Shown in pieces: positions 1 through 8,294 of a stretch of 50,950 nucleotides of DNA. Below the pieces are notes generated by a model. The model was not told where the DNA came from. It ran no database searches and saw nothing but the letters and a program-made list of their open reading frames with translations. This stretch comes from Flavobacterium sp. (GTDB taxonomy: Bacteria > Bacteroidota > Bacteroidia > Flavobacteriales > Flavobacteriaceae). Within the stretch, counting starts at the first letter, position 1, and the number at the start of each line of letters is the position of its first letter. Location: assembly GCF_027484945.1 (NCBI RefSeq), contig NZ_JAIXRZ010000026.1, positions 1-50,950 on the forward strand. Reading direction: 5' to 3'. Made by a program: the position numbers and the translations under genes.

Positions 1-2898
1 AATTGGTCCAATCCAATTGCTTAAATCACCAGGAGCACAAACGGCTCTTACATATAAATCATAACACGTATCTGGAGTCAATCCTGTAAAAACATGTGGA
101 TTAGTTGTTGTAACTGTAAAACCAGTAGTAGCCGTTGTTGGAGCAGGCGACCCACAAGGTAAAGCAATTACATTCCACGTAGTAGCTGTATTTGGATTCG
201 TCCATGCTAATGTTGCACTATTGGAAGTTACGGCTGAAGTAACTAATGTATTCGGATTTGGACATGTTGGAGGTGGCGCACAAATCACATTAGCTAACCA
301 TCCTGCACCAGCCACTGAACCGTCACTTCTAAAACGGAATGTTAAACATCCATCGGGTGAAGTTGACGTAAACGATGGTAAGTTTCCGCCGGTTAATGTT
401 CCCCAATAGGAACCGGGTAAACCTCCAGGTACATTCCCTGCACCATTGGCGCTTGGGATCTGTGGAGAAGTTATTGTGGCTCCATTAAATACATATAATC
501 CGTCCCAGTTGGCTTCGGTTGAAAAGAATGTAAAATTCACGGTAACCACATTTCCAGCAGTTGCAGGACATATGGTAACTGTTGAATCGGTATTATTGGC
601 ATAGTCTCCATTTCCTCCTGGATCAGAGAATACCCCTCCACAAGCTGGAGGCGCTACTTGCGTTGTAATTGATACAGGTCCGGTCCATGTACTTACGTTT
701 GGTGCAGCACAGATGGCACGAACATATACGTCATAACACGTTAATCCGTTTAATCCCGTTAATTGGTAAGGGTGTGCATTCACAACGGTTCCGTTGGTTG
801 CCGCCGTTGGAGCAGCCGATCCACAAGGTAACGCAATAATTTGCCATTGCGTTTCTGTTCCACCATTAGTCCAGTTAAATGTTGCTGTTGTTCCCAACAC
901 TACTGTAGGTGCCAATGAAAATGGCGCCGGACAGGCTGGTGGAGCAGCACAAGTTACGTTGGCCGTCCATCCTGCAGCTGTGGTTGTTGCATTACTTCGG
1001 AAACGGAAGGTTAAACATCCATCAGGACTTGAAGAGGTAAACGAACCCGGGTTGGTAGTACCCCAATAGGCACCTGGTAAACCGCCAGGTACTGCACCCG
1101 CGCCATTAGCACTTGCTATTTGCGGTGCCGCAGTTGAGTTACCGTTAAATACATATAATCCGTCATTCGTTGCCTCTACGTTAAAGTTTGTAAAGGTCAC
1201 TGTTACAACTTGTCCTGCTACTGTAGGACAAATGGTTACGGTTTGATCGGCGTTGTTGGCATAGTTTGCTGCTGTACCTCCGCCGTCAGTATACGTTCCG
1301 CCACAAGCTGGAGGAGGAACTAAAGTATTGAATATATAAGGTCCTGCCCAAGCACTAAACGTTCCGTTGCCACAATTTGCACGAACCCAATATTGATAGG
1401 CAGTATCTGCGTTTAATCCAGTTACAGCAACTCCAGCATTGGTGTTCACTGTAGTTCCTGCTCCCGCGGGGATAGCAGCACCTGAAAGTTGTACTACATA
1501 TTCCCAAGAAGTTGCCCCTCCGGGATTCCCCCAAGATAAAGTCGCACCATTTAATGTGATCCCCGTAGCGTTTAAAGCATCCGGTTGGGCACAATTTAAT
1601 TGTTGAATAATTAAGTTGTAGGAATAACTTTGTGTTCCAGCCGCCGAAGACAATACAATAATATAGGTTTGCCCCGCAGTGACGTTCAAACTAGGAATAT
1701 TACGAATACCATTGCCGGTATTGGCAACTCCCGCCAAACAGTTTACGCCAACATTGGCACATCCTTGGTATACGAAAATACCAGAGTTGGCTGCGCCGGG
1801 AGTCATTGAAATACTGATTGCTCCTGTAGTGGTAGGTGTATAAGCATAGTATACTTCATTACCAATCATATAGTTGGTAGTCGATCCACACGATCCCCCT
1901 TGATTGGTGTCGTTGGTATCGGCATAGCCACTTGTGTTATCGTTTGTACTGTAGGGTAATCCCGGTACAGTGATTGCCGAGTTACAGGTTAAACCTGGTG
2001 TTGCTGTGGTGAAGTTAAACGGCCCCACCCAAGCACTATTACTTTGTGCACATCGGGCACGAACATAATAAACATAAGGCGTAGAAGGTGTCAGACCTGT
2101 TGCAGTATATGAGTTGGTATTGACTAAAACACCCGTCCCTGTTGGAACACCCACAGCCGGAACTACTTCTACTTCATACTGAGGAGCCGAACCGTTCCAT
2201 CCTAAAACTGCAGAGGTCTGTGTTATACCCGTAGCACTTAAGTTGGTGGGAACCAAACAACGCTCTACTAAACTCACCGAATCAATTAACCAACGGTCTC
2301 CACCCAAAGCCGTAGTAGGTTGGGTAAAACGCATTCTAAAAGCAATGTAAATTTGTTGCCCTGCATAAGCTGACAAATCAACCACCTTCTCTTCGTATGT
2401 GTTAAACACCGTAGACAAGGTTGCCTCAGTATAGGTTGCAGCAGTTACTGTGTAGCTCGAAATAGTGGTTTGAGTACCTGCAGTACCTGTAGGATTTACT
2501 AAAACCGCATATTCTGTACCCTGAGGACCTGTTAAAGTAGATCGCGTCCAAAAGTGTAATTCACCATTGGCAGGAACCAAAATTCTAGGCGTAGCTAAAT
2601 AGTCCTCTGAAGTATTCCCTTGACCAATATTTTCATTATTCATGAAAGCCGAATTAGTCCCGGCATAAACATTGGCAGCAGATGTAGTTATAGTCCATCG
2701 ACGGGCGGTTCCTACACCATTGTCAAAAACTGCCCACTGGTTACCTGTGGCCCCAGTCCCTAAAGTCCATGGAGAAGGATTGGTCGCAACGTCCGGATTG
2801 GTCGTATTCTCAAAGCCTTCAATCCCAGGAGTGGGAAACTGGGAATATCCTGTAAAATGCATAAAAGCCAACAGGATCAATAAAGTAATTTTTTTCAT
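1..2898 (-). CDS. Large modular secreted adhesin-like protein, C-terminus cut by window edge
   Basis: An uninterrupted reverse-strand frame of 966 codons runs from ATG at 2898 off the left edge. It begins with a signal peptide (MKKITLLILLAFMHFTGYSQ). Domains read in order are: a cleaved-adhesin / choice-of-anchor-J-like domain (about residues 20-215, with NENIGQGNTSEDYLATPRI); a fibronectin III-like domain (about 216-300); a beta-sandwich resembling PPC-type domains (about 303-435); a second FN3 (about 437-525); a CUB-like module (about 529-645); a third FN3; a second CUB-like module (about 750-865); and a fourth FN3 running out of the window. The FN3-CUB unit is duplicated in tandem. FN3/CUB/anchor-J mosaics are typical of Bacteroidota surface or T9SS-exported proteins, but the C-terminal sorting domain would lie outside the window. 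The ligand is unknown; adhesion or extracellular binding is inferred. Confidence 0.85.
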   Translation of the reverse strand, partial: MKKITLLILLAFMHFTGYSQFPTPGIEGFENTTNPDVATNPSPWTLGTGATGNQWAVFDNGVGTARRWTITTSAANVYAGTNSAFMNNENIGQGNTSEDYLATPRILVPANGELHFWTRSTLTGPQGTEYAVLVNPTGTAGTQTTISSYTVTAATYTEATLSTVFNTYEEKVVDLSAYAGQQIYIAFRMRFTQPTTALGGDRWLIDSVSLVERCLVPTNLSATGITQTSAVLGWNGSAPQYEVEVVPAVGVPTGTGVLVNTNSYTATGLTPSTPYVYYVRARCAQSNSAWVGPFNFTTATPGLTCNSAITVPGLPYSTNDNTSGYADTNDTNQGGSCGSTTNYMIGNEVYYAYTPTTTGAISISMTPGAANSGIFVYQGCANVGVNCLAGVANTGNGIRNIPSLNVTAGQTYIIVLSSAAGTQSYSYNLIIQQLNCAQPDALNATGITLNGATLSWGNPGGATSWEYVVQLSGAAIPAGAGTTVNTNAGVAVTGLNADTAYQYWVRANCGNGTFSAWAGPYIFNTLVPPPACGGTYTDGGGTAANYANNADQTVTICPTVAGQVVTVTFTNFNVEATNDGLYVFNGNSTAAPQIASANGAGAVPGGLPGAYWGTTNPGSFTSSSPDGCLTFRFRSNATTTAAGWTANVTCAAPPACPAPFSLAPTVVLGTTATFNWTNGGTETQWQIIALPCGSAAPTAATNGTVVNAHPYQLTGLNGLTCYDVYVRAICAAPNVSTWTGPVSITTQVAPPACGGVFSDPGGNGDYANNTDSTVTICPATAGNVVTVNFTFFSTEANWDGLYVFNGATITSPQIPSANGAGNVPGGLPGSYWGTLTGGNLPSFTSTSPDGCLTFRFRSDGSVAGAGWLANVICAPPPTCPNPNTLVTSAVTSNSATLAWTNPNTATTWNVIALPCGSPAPTTATTGFTVTTTNPHVFTGLTPDTCYDLYVRAVCAPGDLSNWIGPI
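641..1320 (-). repeat. Tandem duplication of a ~660 bp FN3-CUB module inside the adhesin gene
   Basis: Two CUB-like segments begin with near-identical DNA (CCACAAGCTGGAGG at 1301 and at 639), about 660 bp apart. The next conserved blocks keep the same offset, for example TTAAACATCCATC near 1011 and 341. The encoded modules share the CGG...Y.NN.D.TVTICP start and SPDGCLTFRFRS end. This is an in-frame internal duplication of about 220 residues. Confidence 0.8.
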
Positions 2899-2945
2899 AA
2901 AAATTAATAATTGATAGGTTTGTTTGTATTTATGTTGTTAGCTAC

Positions 2946-2953
2946 CAAAAATA
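2946..2953 (-). promoter_or_regulatory. Bacteroidota -7 element before the adhesin gene
   Basis: On the minus strand this reads TATTTTTG, matching TAnnTTTG, 47 nt upstream of the adhesin ATG at 2898. No convincing -33 TTG was seen. Transcription would leave a leader of roughly 40 nt. Confidence 0.5.
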
Positions 2954-2977
2954 TAAAAAAAACATAAACTAAGTAGC

Positions 2978-3877
2978 TTAAATTCTAAAAATTCCTCCAA
3001 ATGCAATAATTTTTTGAAGAAAGAAAAAGTGTTGACTGGCTCTATCGGGTCCATTATGTGTGGTAATAATGTCTGGCATATCAATATAGCCGCCTTTCAA
3101 TTCGGTTTGGATAAAAAAGTATTTAAATAAGGTCAAATTAAGACCAACTTTGGCAGCAATTCCATATCCTGCCACATGAAAATCATCATGACGCTGTTTA
3201 CCTAAAACACGTGCATTTGTTTTCGGATATAAAATACCAGCACCAATTCCTTCCGTGATATTGATTTGTATTTTATCGGTATTCTTGATTGTGAATAGGG
3301 AGGAGATATCATCCACTCTTGAAAATTCAGTATTCACATAATTTAAACCATCTGTATGTTCAAAGGTTAAGAAAGGTGGGGGAGTAGTATCATCAAACCC
3401 TGTAAAGTTCTGACCAAAATTAACTGGAGTGCCCTGGTAGATACCATTAAACATGGATCCTATTTCGTTGGATGGTAAATTAATATATCCATTTACTATA
3501 GCGGTTTGGTGTTGCGTCATTACGTATTTCATATGATCCAAACCGATCGAAATATTATAGTGATCCGATATAAAATAACCCATTCTAAAATTTGTTTGGG
3601 GTATTGTCATATTAGCTGGATTGATATAGTCACAATGCCATCCTTTAGGTTTGTCATGCCCCGTAGCATCATGAACGGTGAAGTTGTAATTGGCTCCTTC
3701 GAAATGGATGTCCGATTTGGAATAGGTTTCCCGATTTCCACCCCAATAAAAATAAAATTTACCTTTATTATGTTGGGTGTATCGTTCGGGTTGAATTGCA
3801 TCTTGAGATTGAGCAATTCCTGTAAAAGAACTTATTGCAATACTCAGGGCTATTCCACCCCGCAAAAGAAAATTCAT
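2978..3877 (-). CDS. Hypothetical outer-membrane beta-barrel-like protein
   Basis: 299 residues with an N-terminal signal peptide (MNFLLRGGIALSIAISSFTG, cleavage probably after AQS). The mature part has alternating aromatic/hydrophobic strands (FRMGYFISDHYNISIGLDHM, GYGIAAKVGLNLTLFKYFFI, ELKGGYIDMP) and ends in a strand with a terminal aromatic (AFGGIFRI), as outer-membrane barrels often do. No catalytic motif is recognised. The start lies 1 nt after the kdsA stop codon, so the two are probably co-transcribed. A role in the outer membrane is inferred from architecture only. Confidence 0.6.
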   Translation of the reverse strand: MNFLLRGGIALSIAISSFTGIAQSQDAIQPERYTQHNKGKFYFYWGGNRETYSKSDIHFEGANYNFTVHDATGHDKPKGWHCDYINPANMTIPQTNFRMGYFISDHYNISIGLDHMKYVMTQHQTAIVNGYINLPSNEIGSMFNGIYQGTPVNFGQNFTGFDDTTPPPFLTFEHTDGLNYVNTEFSRVDDISSLFTIKNTDKIQINITEGIGAGILYPKTNARVLGKQRHDDFHVAGYGIAAKVGLNLTLFKYFFIQTELKGGYIDMPDIITTHNGPDRASQHFFFLQKIIAFGGIFRI

Positions 3878-3878
3878 T

Positions 3879-4697
3879 TTAAAATTGATTTATTGTTTTG
3901 CGAATCTGGGTAAGTTTATGCATCAAACCTTCAAAATAGTCCAAATGCAACATGTTTGCGCCATCACTTTTGGCATTAGCTGGATCAAAATGAGTTTCTA
4001 TAAAAATACCATCGACCCCTACAGCAATACCTGCTTTTGCAATAGTTTCGATACGATCTGGGCGACCTCCTGTGACTCCCGACATTTGATTGGGTTGCTG
4101 TAATGAGTGGGTTACATCCAAAACTGTCGTAGCAAACTCTTTCATAGTAGGAATTCCACGAAAATCAACGATTAAATCTTGGTAACCAAACATACTTCCC
4201 CGATCGGTAACCATTACATTTTCATTTTTACAATCCAAAACTTTTTGGGTTGCATGCTTCATACTTTCCGGACTCATAAATTGTCCTTTTTTTAGATTTA
4301 CTGTTTTTCCTGTTTCAGCAGCAGCTACAACTAAATCGGTTTGACGCACTAAAAAAGCAGGAATTTGAAGTATATCTACATATTCAGCAGCTTTTACTGC
4401 ATCTTCATTAGTATGGATATCGGTAACCGTTGGAACATGAAATGTTTCTGAAACTTTACGAAGAATTTTTAAAGCTTTTTCATCACCTATTCCCGTAAAA
4501 CTATCAATTCGAGATCGGTTTGCTTTTTTAAAAGAACCTTTAAAAACAAAAGGGATTTTATATTTATCGGATATTTTTACAAGATGATCAGCAATACGTA
4601 GCGCCATTTCTTCGCCTTCTATTGCACAGGGTCCTGCCAAAATAAAAAAGTTACCACTATCGGCATGCTTAATTTGCGGAATATTAATTAAATTCAT
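3879..4697 (-). CDS. kdsA: 3-deoxy-8-phosphooctulonate synthase (KdsA)
   Basis: Cytosolic enzyme condensing phosphoenolpyruvate with D-arabinose 5-phosphate to Kdo 8-phosphate, the first committed step to the Kdo of the lipopolysaccharide inner core. The 272-residue protein shows family motifs: LAGPCAIEG near the start, FKGSFKKANRSR, the GLQ-like IL-QIPAFLVRQTDL stretch, TDRG-SMFGYQDL, and GGRPDRIETIAKAGIAVGVDG near the end. I take ATG 4697 as start; a longer TTG start at 4718 would lie within the TATATTTG promoter element. It is followed 1 nt later by the outer-membrane-like gene. Later Kdo genes are not in the window, but a Kdo/WaaP-type kinase is (31951-32712). Confidence 0.95.
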   Translation of the reverse strand: MNLINIPQIKHADSGNFFILAGPCAIEGEEMALRIADHLVKISDKYKIPFVFKGSFKKANRSRIDSFTGIGDEKALKILRKVSETFHVPTVTDIHTNEDAVKAAEYVDILQIPAFLVRQTDLVVAAAETGKTVNLKKGQFMSPESMKHATQKVLDCKNENVMVTDRGSMFGYQDLIVDFRGIPTMKEFATTVLDVTHSLQQPNQMSGVTGGRPDRIETIAKAGIAVGVDGIFIETHFDPANAKSDGANMLHLDYFEGLMHKLTQIRKTINQF

Positions 4698-4715
4698 GAA
4701 ATTAGTTTTATGGCG

Positions 4716-4744
4716 CAAATATAGAAAATAAAAATCCTTCTCAA
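4716..4744 (-). promoter_or_regulatory. Promoter of kdsA
   Basis: On the minus strand, TTG (4742-4744), an 18-nt spacer, then TATATTTG (4716-4723), a full match to the Bacteroidota TTG-N17-23-TAnnTTTG pattern. It lies 19 nt before the ATG at 4697 and excludes the upstream TTG as start codon. Confidence 0.75.
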
Positions 4745-4779
4745 TTGAAAAGTCTCTGAAGGATAGGTTTGTTTAGGTC

Positions 4780-5232
4780 TTATTCCAAAAGGCGTATCGA
4801 GAATCCTTGAGGACACATTATCTTTCCTTTTTCATATAGATTAATATAAAAGGTGTAAGTTGAAGTATCGCCCTTAATTTTTACCTCATAAACCTCTAAT
4901 GTTCCGGCGCCTGTAGGACTTTTTTTGCTTTCAAAAGGACAGCAAGTCGCTACTTTTTTCCACTCGATTTCTTCACCATTAGGCCCAAGAAGGGATTTAA
5001 AGTATAAATCCACATTTTTAAAATTTACTCGTTCTTGGTCAAAACCCAAATTGATTGGAAATTCTTTGCTAAAGGCATATTGTTTATCGGGAGCTATTTC
5101 ATTAAAGACAAAATAACCTTTTGGATACTGAGGTTTTCGACCGGTATTGTCAATATTTTTTATTACAAAATGATTTCCGCTGCATCCGGAAATAATCAAG
5201 GTTAAACAAAGAAATAGGAAGCTTCTGTTCAT
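4780..5232 (-). CDS. Small lipoprotein with a CCPF motif
   Basis: 150 residues from ATG 5232. MNRSFLFLCLTLIISGCSG is a lipoprotein signal peptide with lipobox (I-S-G-C) at Cys17. A tandem-cysteine motif (ATCCPFESK) follows, then a GAGTLEVYEVKIKG strand region and an IMCPQGFSIRLLE end. From memory, similar small proteins next to kdsA in flavobacteria carry an aldolase name, which I regard as doubtful annotation: this protein has a lipobox and no aldolase motif. Function is unknown. It lies upstream of kdsA in the same direction, separated by the kdsA promoter. Confidence 0.7.
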   Translation of the reverse strand: MNRSFLFLCLTLIISGCSGNHFVIKNIDNTGRKPQYPKGYFVFNEIAPDKQYAFSKEFPINLGFDQERVNFKNVDLYFKSLLGPNGEEIEWKKVATCCPFESKKSPTGAGTLEVYEVKIKGDTSTYTFYINLYEKGKIMCPQGFSIRLLE

Positions 5233-5291
5233 GGTTTTCGATTTACAATTCAAAATTGTAAATTTTATTACAATAATCAAACCACGATTTC

Positions 5292-5299
5292 TATTTTTG
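5292..5299 (+). promoter_or_regulatory. -7 element before the YeeE/YedE pair
   Basis: TATTTTTG matches TAnnTTTG, 17 nt before ATG 5317. No well-spaced -33 TTG was found. Confidence 0.5.
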
Positions 5300-5316
5300 T
5301 AAAAAATGTTGAAATT

Positions 5317-5874
5317 ATGAATTCAATTTTGGGGACATGGCATTGGGCTATATCTGGTTTTTTAATTGGAATGGTGATGTTGCTTTTGATTTTTTTAGGA
5401 AAAGGATTTGGAATGTCTTCCAATTTGCGTAGTCTTTGTTCGATGACTGGAATTGGCAAGAAAGTTCCATTTTTTGATTGGGATTGGAAAAGTCAAATTT
5501 GGAATCTAGTGGTAGTGTTAGGGGCAATGTTAGGGGGATATGTAGCTGTAAATTATCTTTCAAATGACTCTATTGTTCAGCTCAACCCTGTGACTATACA
5601 AAAATTAGAAAAACTCCATATCGATGCACCCCAATCAAAAATATTACCCGATATGCTTTTTGGCAATACGGTGTTTAGTGAACCCAAAATGATTGCCATG
5701 CTTGTTTTAGGCGGATTTCTTATTGGCTTTGGTTCCCGCTACGCTGGAGGCTGTACATCGGGACATGCTATTACAGGTCTAAGTGCTTTTCAAGGGCAAT
5801 CCTTAAAAGCGGTTATCGGATTTTTTGTAGGGGGACTGTTGATGGTTCATTTTATTTTACCTTTAGTTTTTTAG
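5317..5874 (+). CDS. YeeE/YedE-family sulfur transporter, first half
   Basis: A 185-residue integral membrane protein. Family signature GFGSRYAGGCTSGHAITGLS lies at about 145-165, with the conserved cysteine in GGCTSGH. It has about four hydrophobic segments and a soluble loop near 90-125. YeeE/YedE proteins such as TsuA take up thiosulfate or related sulfur species via conserved cysteines; here the transporter is split into two genes. The second half starts 3 nt after this stop, so the two are translationally adjacent. The substrate is inferred from family. Confidence 0.85.
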   Translation: MNSILGTWHWAISGFLIGMVMLLLIFLGKGFGMSSNLRSLCSMTGIGKKVPFFDWDWKSQIWNLVVVLGAMLGGYVAVNYLSNDSIVQLNPVTIQKLEKLHIDAPQSKILPDMLFGNTVFSEPKMIAMLVLGGFLIGFGSRYAGGCTSGHAITGLSAFQGQSLKAVIGFFVGGLLMVHFILPLVF

Positions 5875-5877
5875 TTT

Positions 5878-6291
5878 ATGAAATACAGTCAGTTTTTACT
5901 TGTCGGTTTTGTGTTTGGTGTTGTATTAACCAAATCTGAAGCCGTTTCATGGTACCGGATTTATGAAATGTTCCAGTTAGATTCATTTCATATGTTTGGA
6001 ATTATCGGAGTAGCAGTAACCACAGGCGTAATTGGGGTTCAATTGATCAAAAAATATCAACTTAACGATAGCACAGGTACACCTATTGTAATTCCCAACA
6101 AAGAAAAAGGTACTTTTCGGTATTGGATTGGAGGACTCCTTTTCGGACTTGGTTGGGCCTTGGTAGGTGCTTGTCCTGGACCGATATTTATTTTAATTGG
6201 TGCTGGATTTATGTCGGTTGGACTCGTTTTTTTCGGGGCGTTATTAGGTACGTTTGTATACGGATGGATTAAAGATTACTTGCCCCATTAA
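5878..6291 (+). CDS. YeeE/YedE-family sulfur transporter, second half (DUF6691-like)
   Basis: A 137-residue membrane protein with about four hydrophobic segments. It contains the family's second signature, FGLGWALVGACPGPIFILIG, with a conserved cysteine in GACPGP at about residue 100. Paired with the upstream gene it would form the complete transporter. In other genomes such pairs often sit beside rhodanese or persulfide-dioxygenase genes; none is adjacent here. The stop codon is followed by a convergent gap before clpS. Confidence 0.85.
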   Translation: MKYSQFLLVGFVFGVVLTKSEAVSWYRIYEMFQLDSFHMFGIIGVAVTTGVIGVQLIKKYQLNDSTGTPIVIPNKEKGTFRYWIGGLLFGLGWALVGACPGPIFILIGAGFMSVGLVFFGALLGTFVYGWIKDYLPH

Positions 6292-6437
6292 GCGCACTTT
6301 TTACCACCAATTGTAATTCTTTACTTTTTCATTTTTAAAGTAAAAAGGGAAAACAGTAACCCTCAAAAGTAGAGCAATGATTTGTGGGGAATAAAACCTA
6401 GGAGAACCACCTGAAAAAAAAGACTTCAAAGGCTATT

Positions 6438-6713
6438 TTATTGTATTTCGGCACTCAACCCAGCATCCAAAAGTGCGGTACACAACGGTTTAAGTTTGTC
6501 ATAACTCCCGGATTTAACAGTACATTTACCTGTATAATGCACCAAAATAGCACATTGTTCAGCTTGTAATGGGGTGTGATCACAAACTTTTATTAAGGTT
6601 TCAATAACATGATCAAATGTATTCACATCATCATTGAAAACAATTAACTCATGATCAAAATTCAATTGCTCGGCCAACGCAACCGATTCCTTAACTTTTT
6701 CAAGGGTACTCAT
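6438..6713 (-). CDS. clpS: ATP-dependent Clp protease adaptor ClpS
   Basis: 91 residues from ATG 6713. ClpS binds N-degron substrates and the N-domain of ClpA/ClpC and delivers them to ClpAP/ClpCP. Family motifs: LIVFNDDVNTFDHVIETL (the NDD-x-T/N-TF loop that contacts ClpA), CDHTPLQAEQCAILVHYTGKC (the M-helix region with H), and a C-terminal LDAGLSAEI. The start lies 4 nt beyond the prmA stop, so the two form an operon. The longer in-frame reading inside prmA is not needed. Confidence 0.93.
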   Translation of the reverse strand: MSTLEKVKESVALAEQLNFDHELIVFNDDVNTFDHVIETLIKVCDHTPLQAEQCAILVHYTGKCTVKSGSYDKLKPLCTALLDAGLSAEIQ

Positions 6714-6717
6714 CGAA

Positions 6718-7557
6718 TTATCCTTTTTTAATGTATTTGAGTGAAGCCCAATTATTGCGTTCTTTTTGTTTAACCAATTCCAATCCTTTTTCAGTACAGG
6801 ATTTATCCAAATAAGGAATATCATCAACGTAAAATCCACTTAACAATAGCAATCCGTTTGACCGTAAACACGCTACATAGGTTTCCATATCATTTAGTAG
6901 AATATTACGATTAATATTTGCAATGATTAGGTCATACGATCGTCCTGCTAGTAAAGCGGCATCTCCTTCTTCAACTGTAATGTATTGGCATCCGTTGCGT
7001 GCGATATTTTCTAAAGAATTCAGATAGCACCAATCATCAATATCAATTGCATCAATTGGGTGTGCACCTTTCATTTCGGCTAATATCGCTAACACAGCCG
7101 TTCCGCAGCCCATGTCTAATGTTTTTAATCCTTCAACATTTGTTTCCAATAGGTGTTGTATCATCATGTGCGTGGTTTCATGATGACCTGTGCCGAAACT
7201 CATTTTGGGTTCGATTACTAAATCGTAAACCGCATCCGTTTTATCGTGAAAAGGTGCTCGAACATGACATATGCCCTCAACTACTATAGGTTCAAAATTC
7301 TTTTCCCACGCTTCATTCCAATTGACTTGATCAATTTCTTCAATAGTATAATCGATTGTAAATTCGTCCGATTGGAGAATATATAAGTCTTTGAGCGATC
7401 CTTCTCGATATAACTCTTTTTGGATATAAGCCGAAACGCCATCTTCATTCTCTACAAAACTTTCAAAATCCAATTCGGCTAGTTCTGCAATTAGAATTTC
7501 TGTAGCAGGTTCTTTGGGCTCTACAGTAAAATGAAATCCGAGATAAATAGTAGACAT
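6718..7557 (-). CDS. prmA: Ribosomal protein L11 methyltransferase (PrmA)
   Basis: 279 residues. A SAM-dependent methyltransferase modifying ribosomal protein L11. The N-terminal substrate-recognition part is followed by the conserved FGTGHHETT motif, the SAM-binding loop LDMGCGTAVLAILA, the acidic IDAIDIDDW motif and the NPPY-like IIANINRNIL motif. Length is normal for the family. ATG 7557 follows a -7 promoter element. It shares its transcript with clpS. Confidence 0.95.
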   Translation of the reverse strand: MSTIYLGFHFTVEPKEPATEILIAELAELDFESFVENEDGVSAYIQKELYREGSLKDLYILQSDEFTIDYTIEEIDQVNWNEAWEKNFEPIVVEGICHVRAPFHDKTDAVYDLVIEPKMSFGTGHHETTHMMIQHLLETNVEGLKTLDMGCGTAVLAILAEMKGAHPIDAIDIDDWCYLNSLENIARNGCQYITVEEGDAALLAGRSYDLIIANINRNILLNDMETYVACLRSNGLLLLSGFYVDDIPYLDKSCTEKGLELVKQKERNNWASLKYIKKG

Positions 7558-7572
7558 GAAATTTTATTTTTA

Positions 7573-7580
7573 CAAAAGTA
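7573..7580 (-). promoter_or_regulatory. -7 element of the prmA-clpS operon
   Basis: Minus-strand TACTTTTG (TAnnTTTG), 15 nt before ATG 7557. It sits just downstream of the terminator of the preceding gene, with no clear -33 TTG. Confidence 0.5.
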
Positions 7581-7601
7581 CGGCAGAAATTGAATAAAAA
7601 A

Positions 7602-7619
7602 CCCGACTAAAAAGTCGGG
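7602..7619 (-). terminator. Rho-independent terminator of the 7628-8023 gene
   Basis: CCCGACT (7602-7608) and AGTCGGG (7613-7619) form a 7-bp perfect stem with a 4-nt loop. Read on the minus strand it is followed by a T-rich run. It lies 8 nt after the stop codon at 7628. Confidence 0.85.
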
Positions 7620-7627
7620 CATATACT

Positions 7628-8023
7628 TTATTTAGTTGGATGCGCACATTCTTTTTCAATCTTATGGAAAACATCATGTACATTTTGGAATGTTCGCATG
7701 ATTTCTACATCCGGAGCTTTATTTGTGATTAGTTCACTTAATTTTTTCGTCATTTTTTTTAAAATACCTACTTGTGCTACTAGGGTTTCCGACTTTAATT
7801 CAGAAGGCATCGTATTTATATCTAATGCCTCAGAACGCTGAACTAAATAATCATGAGCATTTTTAATAGCATTTAAGTTACCATTTTCTGCTGGGTGAAA
7901 TGTTTTCGATAACAATTCATGGTATTCGTGTAATTGCGACCATTTGGTAGATGCCGATTGCGCATTCATTTGAAATGCAAAAGTTGTAACTAACAACAAA
8001 ATAGCTAATCGAAGTGCTTTCAT
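7628..8023 (-). CDS. Small secreted helical protein of unknown function
   Basis: 131 residues from ATG 8023; the longer in-frame start at 8080 would precede the signal peptide. MKALRLAILLLVTTFAFQMNAQ is a Sec signal peptide. The mature part is almost entirely helical with regularly spaced histidines (LHEYHELLSKTFHP, NVHDVFHKIEKECAHPTK), reminiscent of periplasmic four-helix bundles of the cytochrome b562 type, though no CxxCH haem motif is present. Transcribed alone with its own terminator. Function unknown. Confidence 0.65.
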   Translation of the reverse strand: MKALRLAILLLVTTFAFQMNAQSASTKWSQLHEYHELLSKTFHPAENGNLNAIKNAHDYLVQRSEALDINTMPSELKSETLVAQVGILKKMTKKLSELITNKAPDVEIMRTFQNVHDVFHKIEKECAHPTK

Positions 8024-8048
8024 AATTAAAAGATTTACTGCAATAATA

Positions 8049-8056
8049 CAAAAATA
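8049..8056 (-). promoter_or_regulatory. -7 element for the small helical protein
   Basis: Minus-strand TATTTTTG (TAnnTTTG), 25 nt before ATG 8023. This supports the short start: the longer one (8080) lies upstream of the promoter. Confidence 0.45.
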
Positions 8057-8294
8057 TCTAATACAACAAAGGCATTTCATCTTTTAATCCAATAAAAAGT
8101 AAGATTAAACATATACTAAAATACAGTAATTGCCTTTCGTCGTTTTTTCGATGAGTTGAACGGATTAATCTCAACCCTTACTTGGTGATAAAATAACTTT
8201 ATAATTGGATCCTAAATCTACTTATTGATGCTGATATACAGCGCTTTAAATGATTTTAATTTAAAAACTTTAACAAAACTTAAATTCTAAAAAC

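Noticed and set aside
221..1594. Small open frames on both strands inside the adhesin region (e.g. 221-409, 794-1069, 1355-1594)
   Set aside because: They lie in other frames of the continuous 966-codon minus-strand adhesin frame, carry no recognisable domain and have no promoter element.
2939..2980. Inverted repeat TAGCTAC / GTAGCTT near the adhesin promoter as terminator
   Set aside because: Arms are short and about 27 nt apart, with no G/C-rich stem or U run.
6319..6346. Weak hairpin TTTACTTT...AAAGTAAA between the YeeE pair and clpS as terminator
   Set aside because: The stem is entirely AT-rich except one pair, and there is no proper U tract; too weak to annotate.
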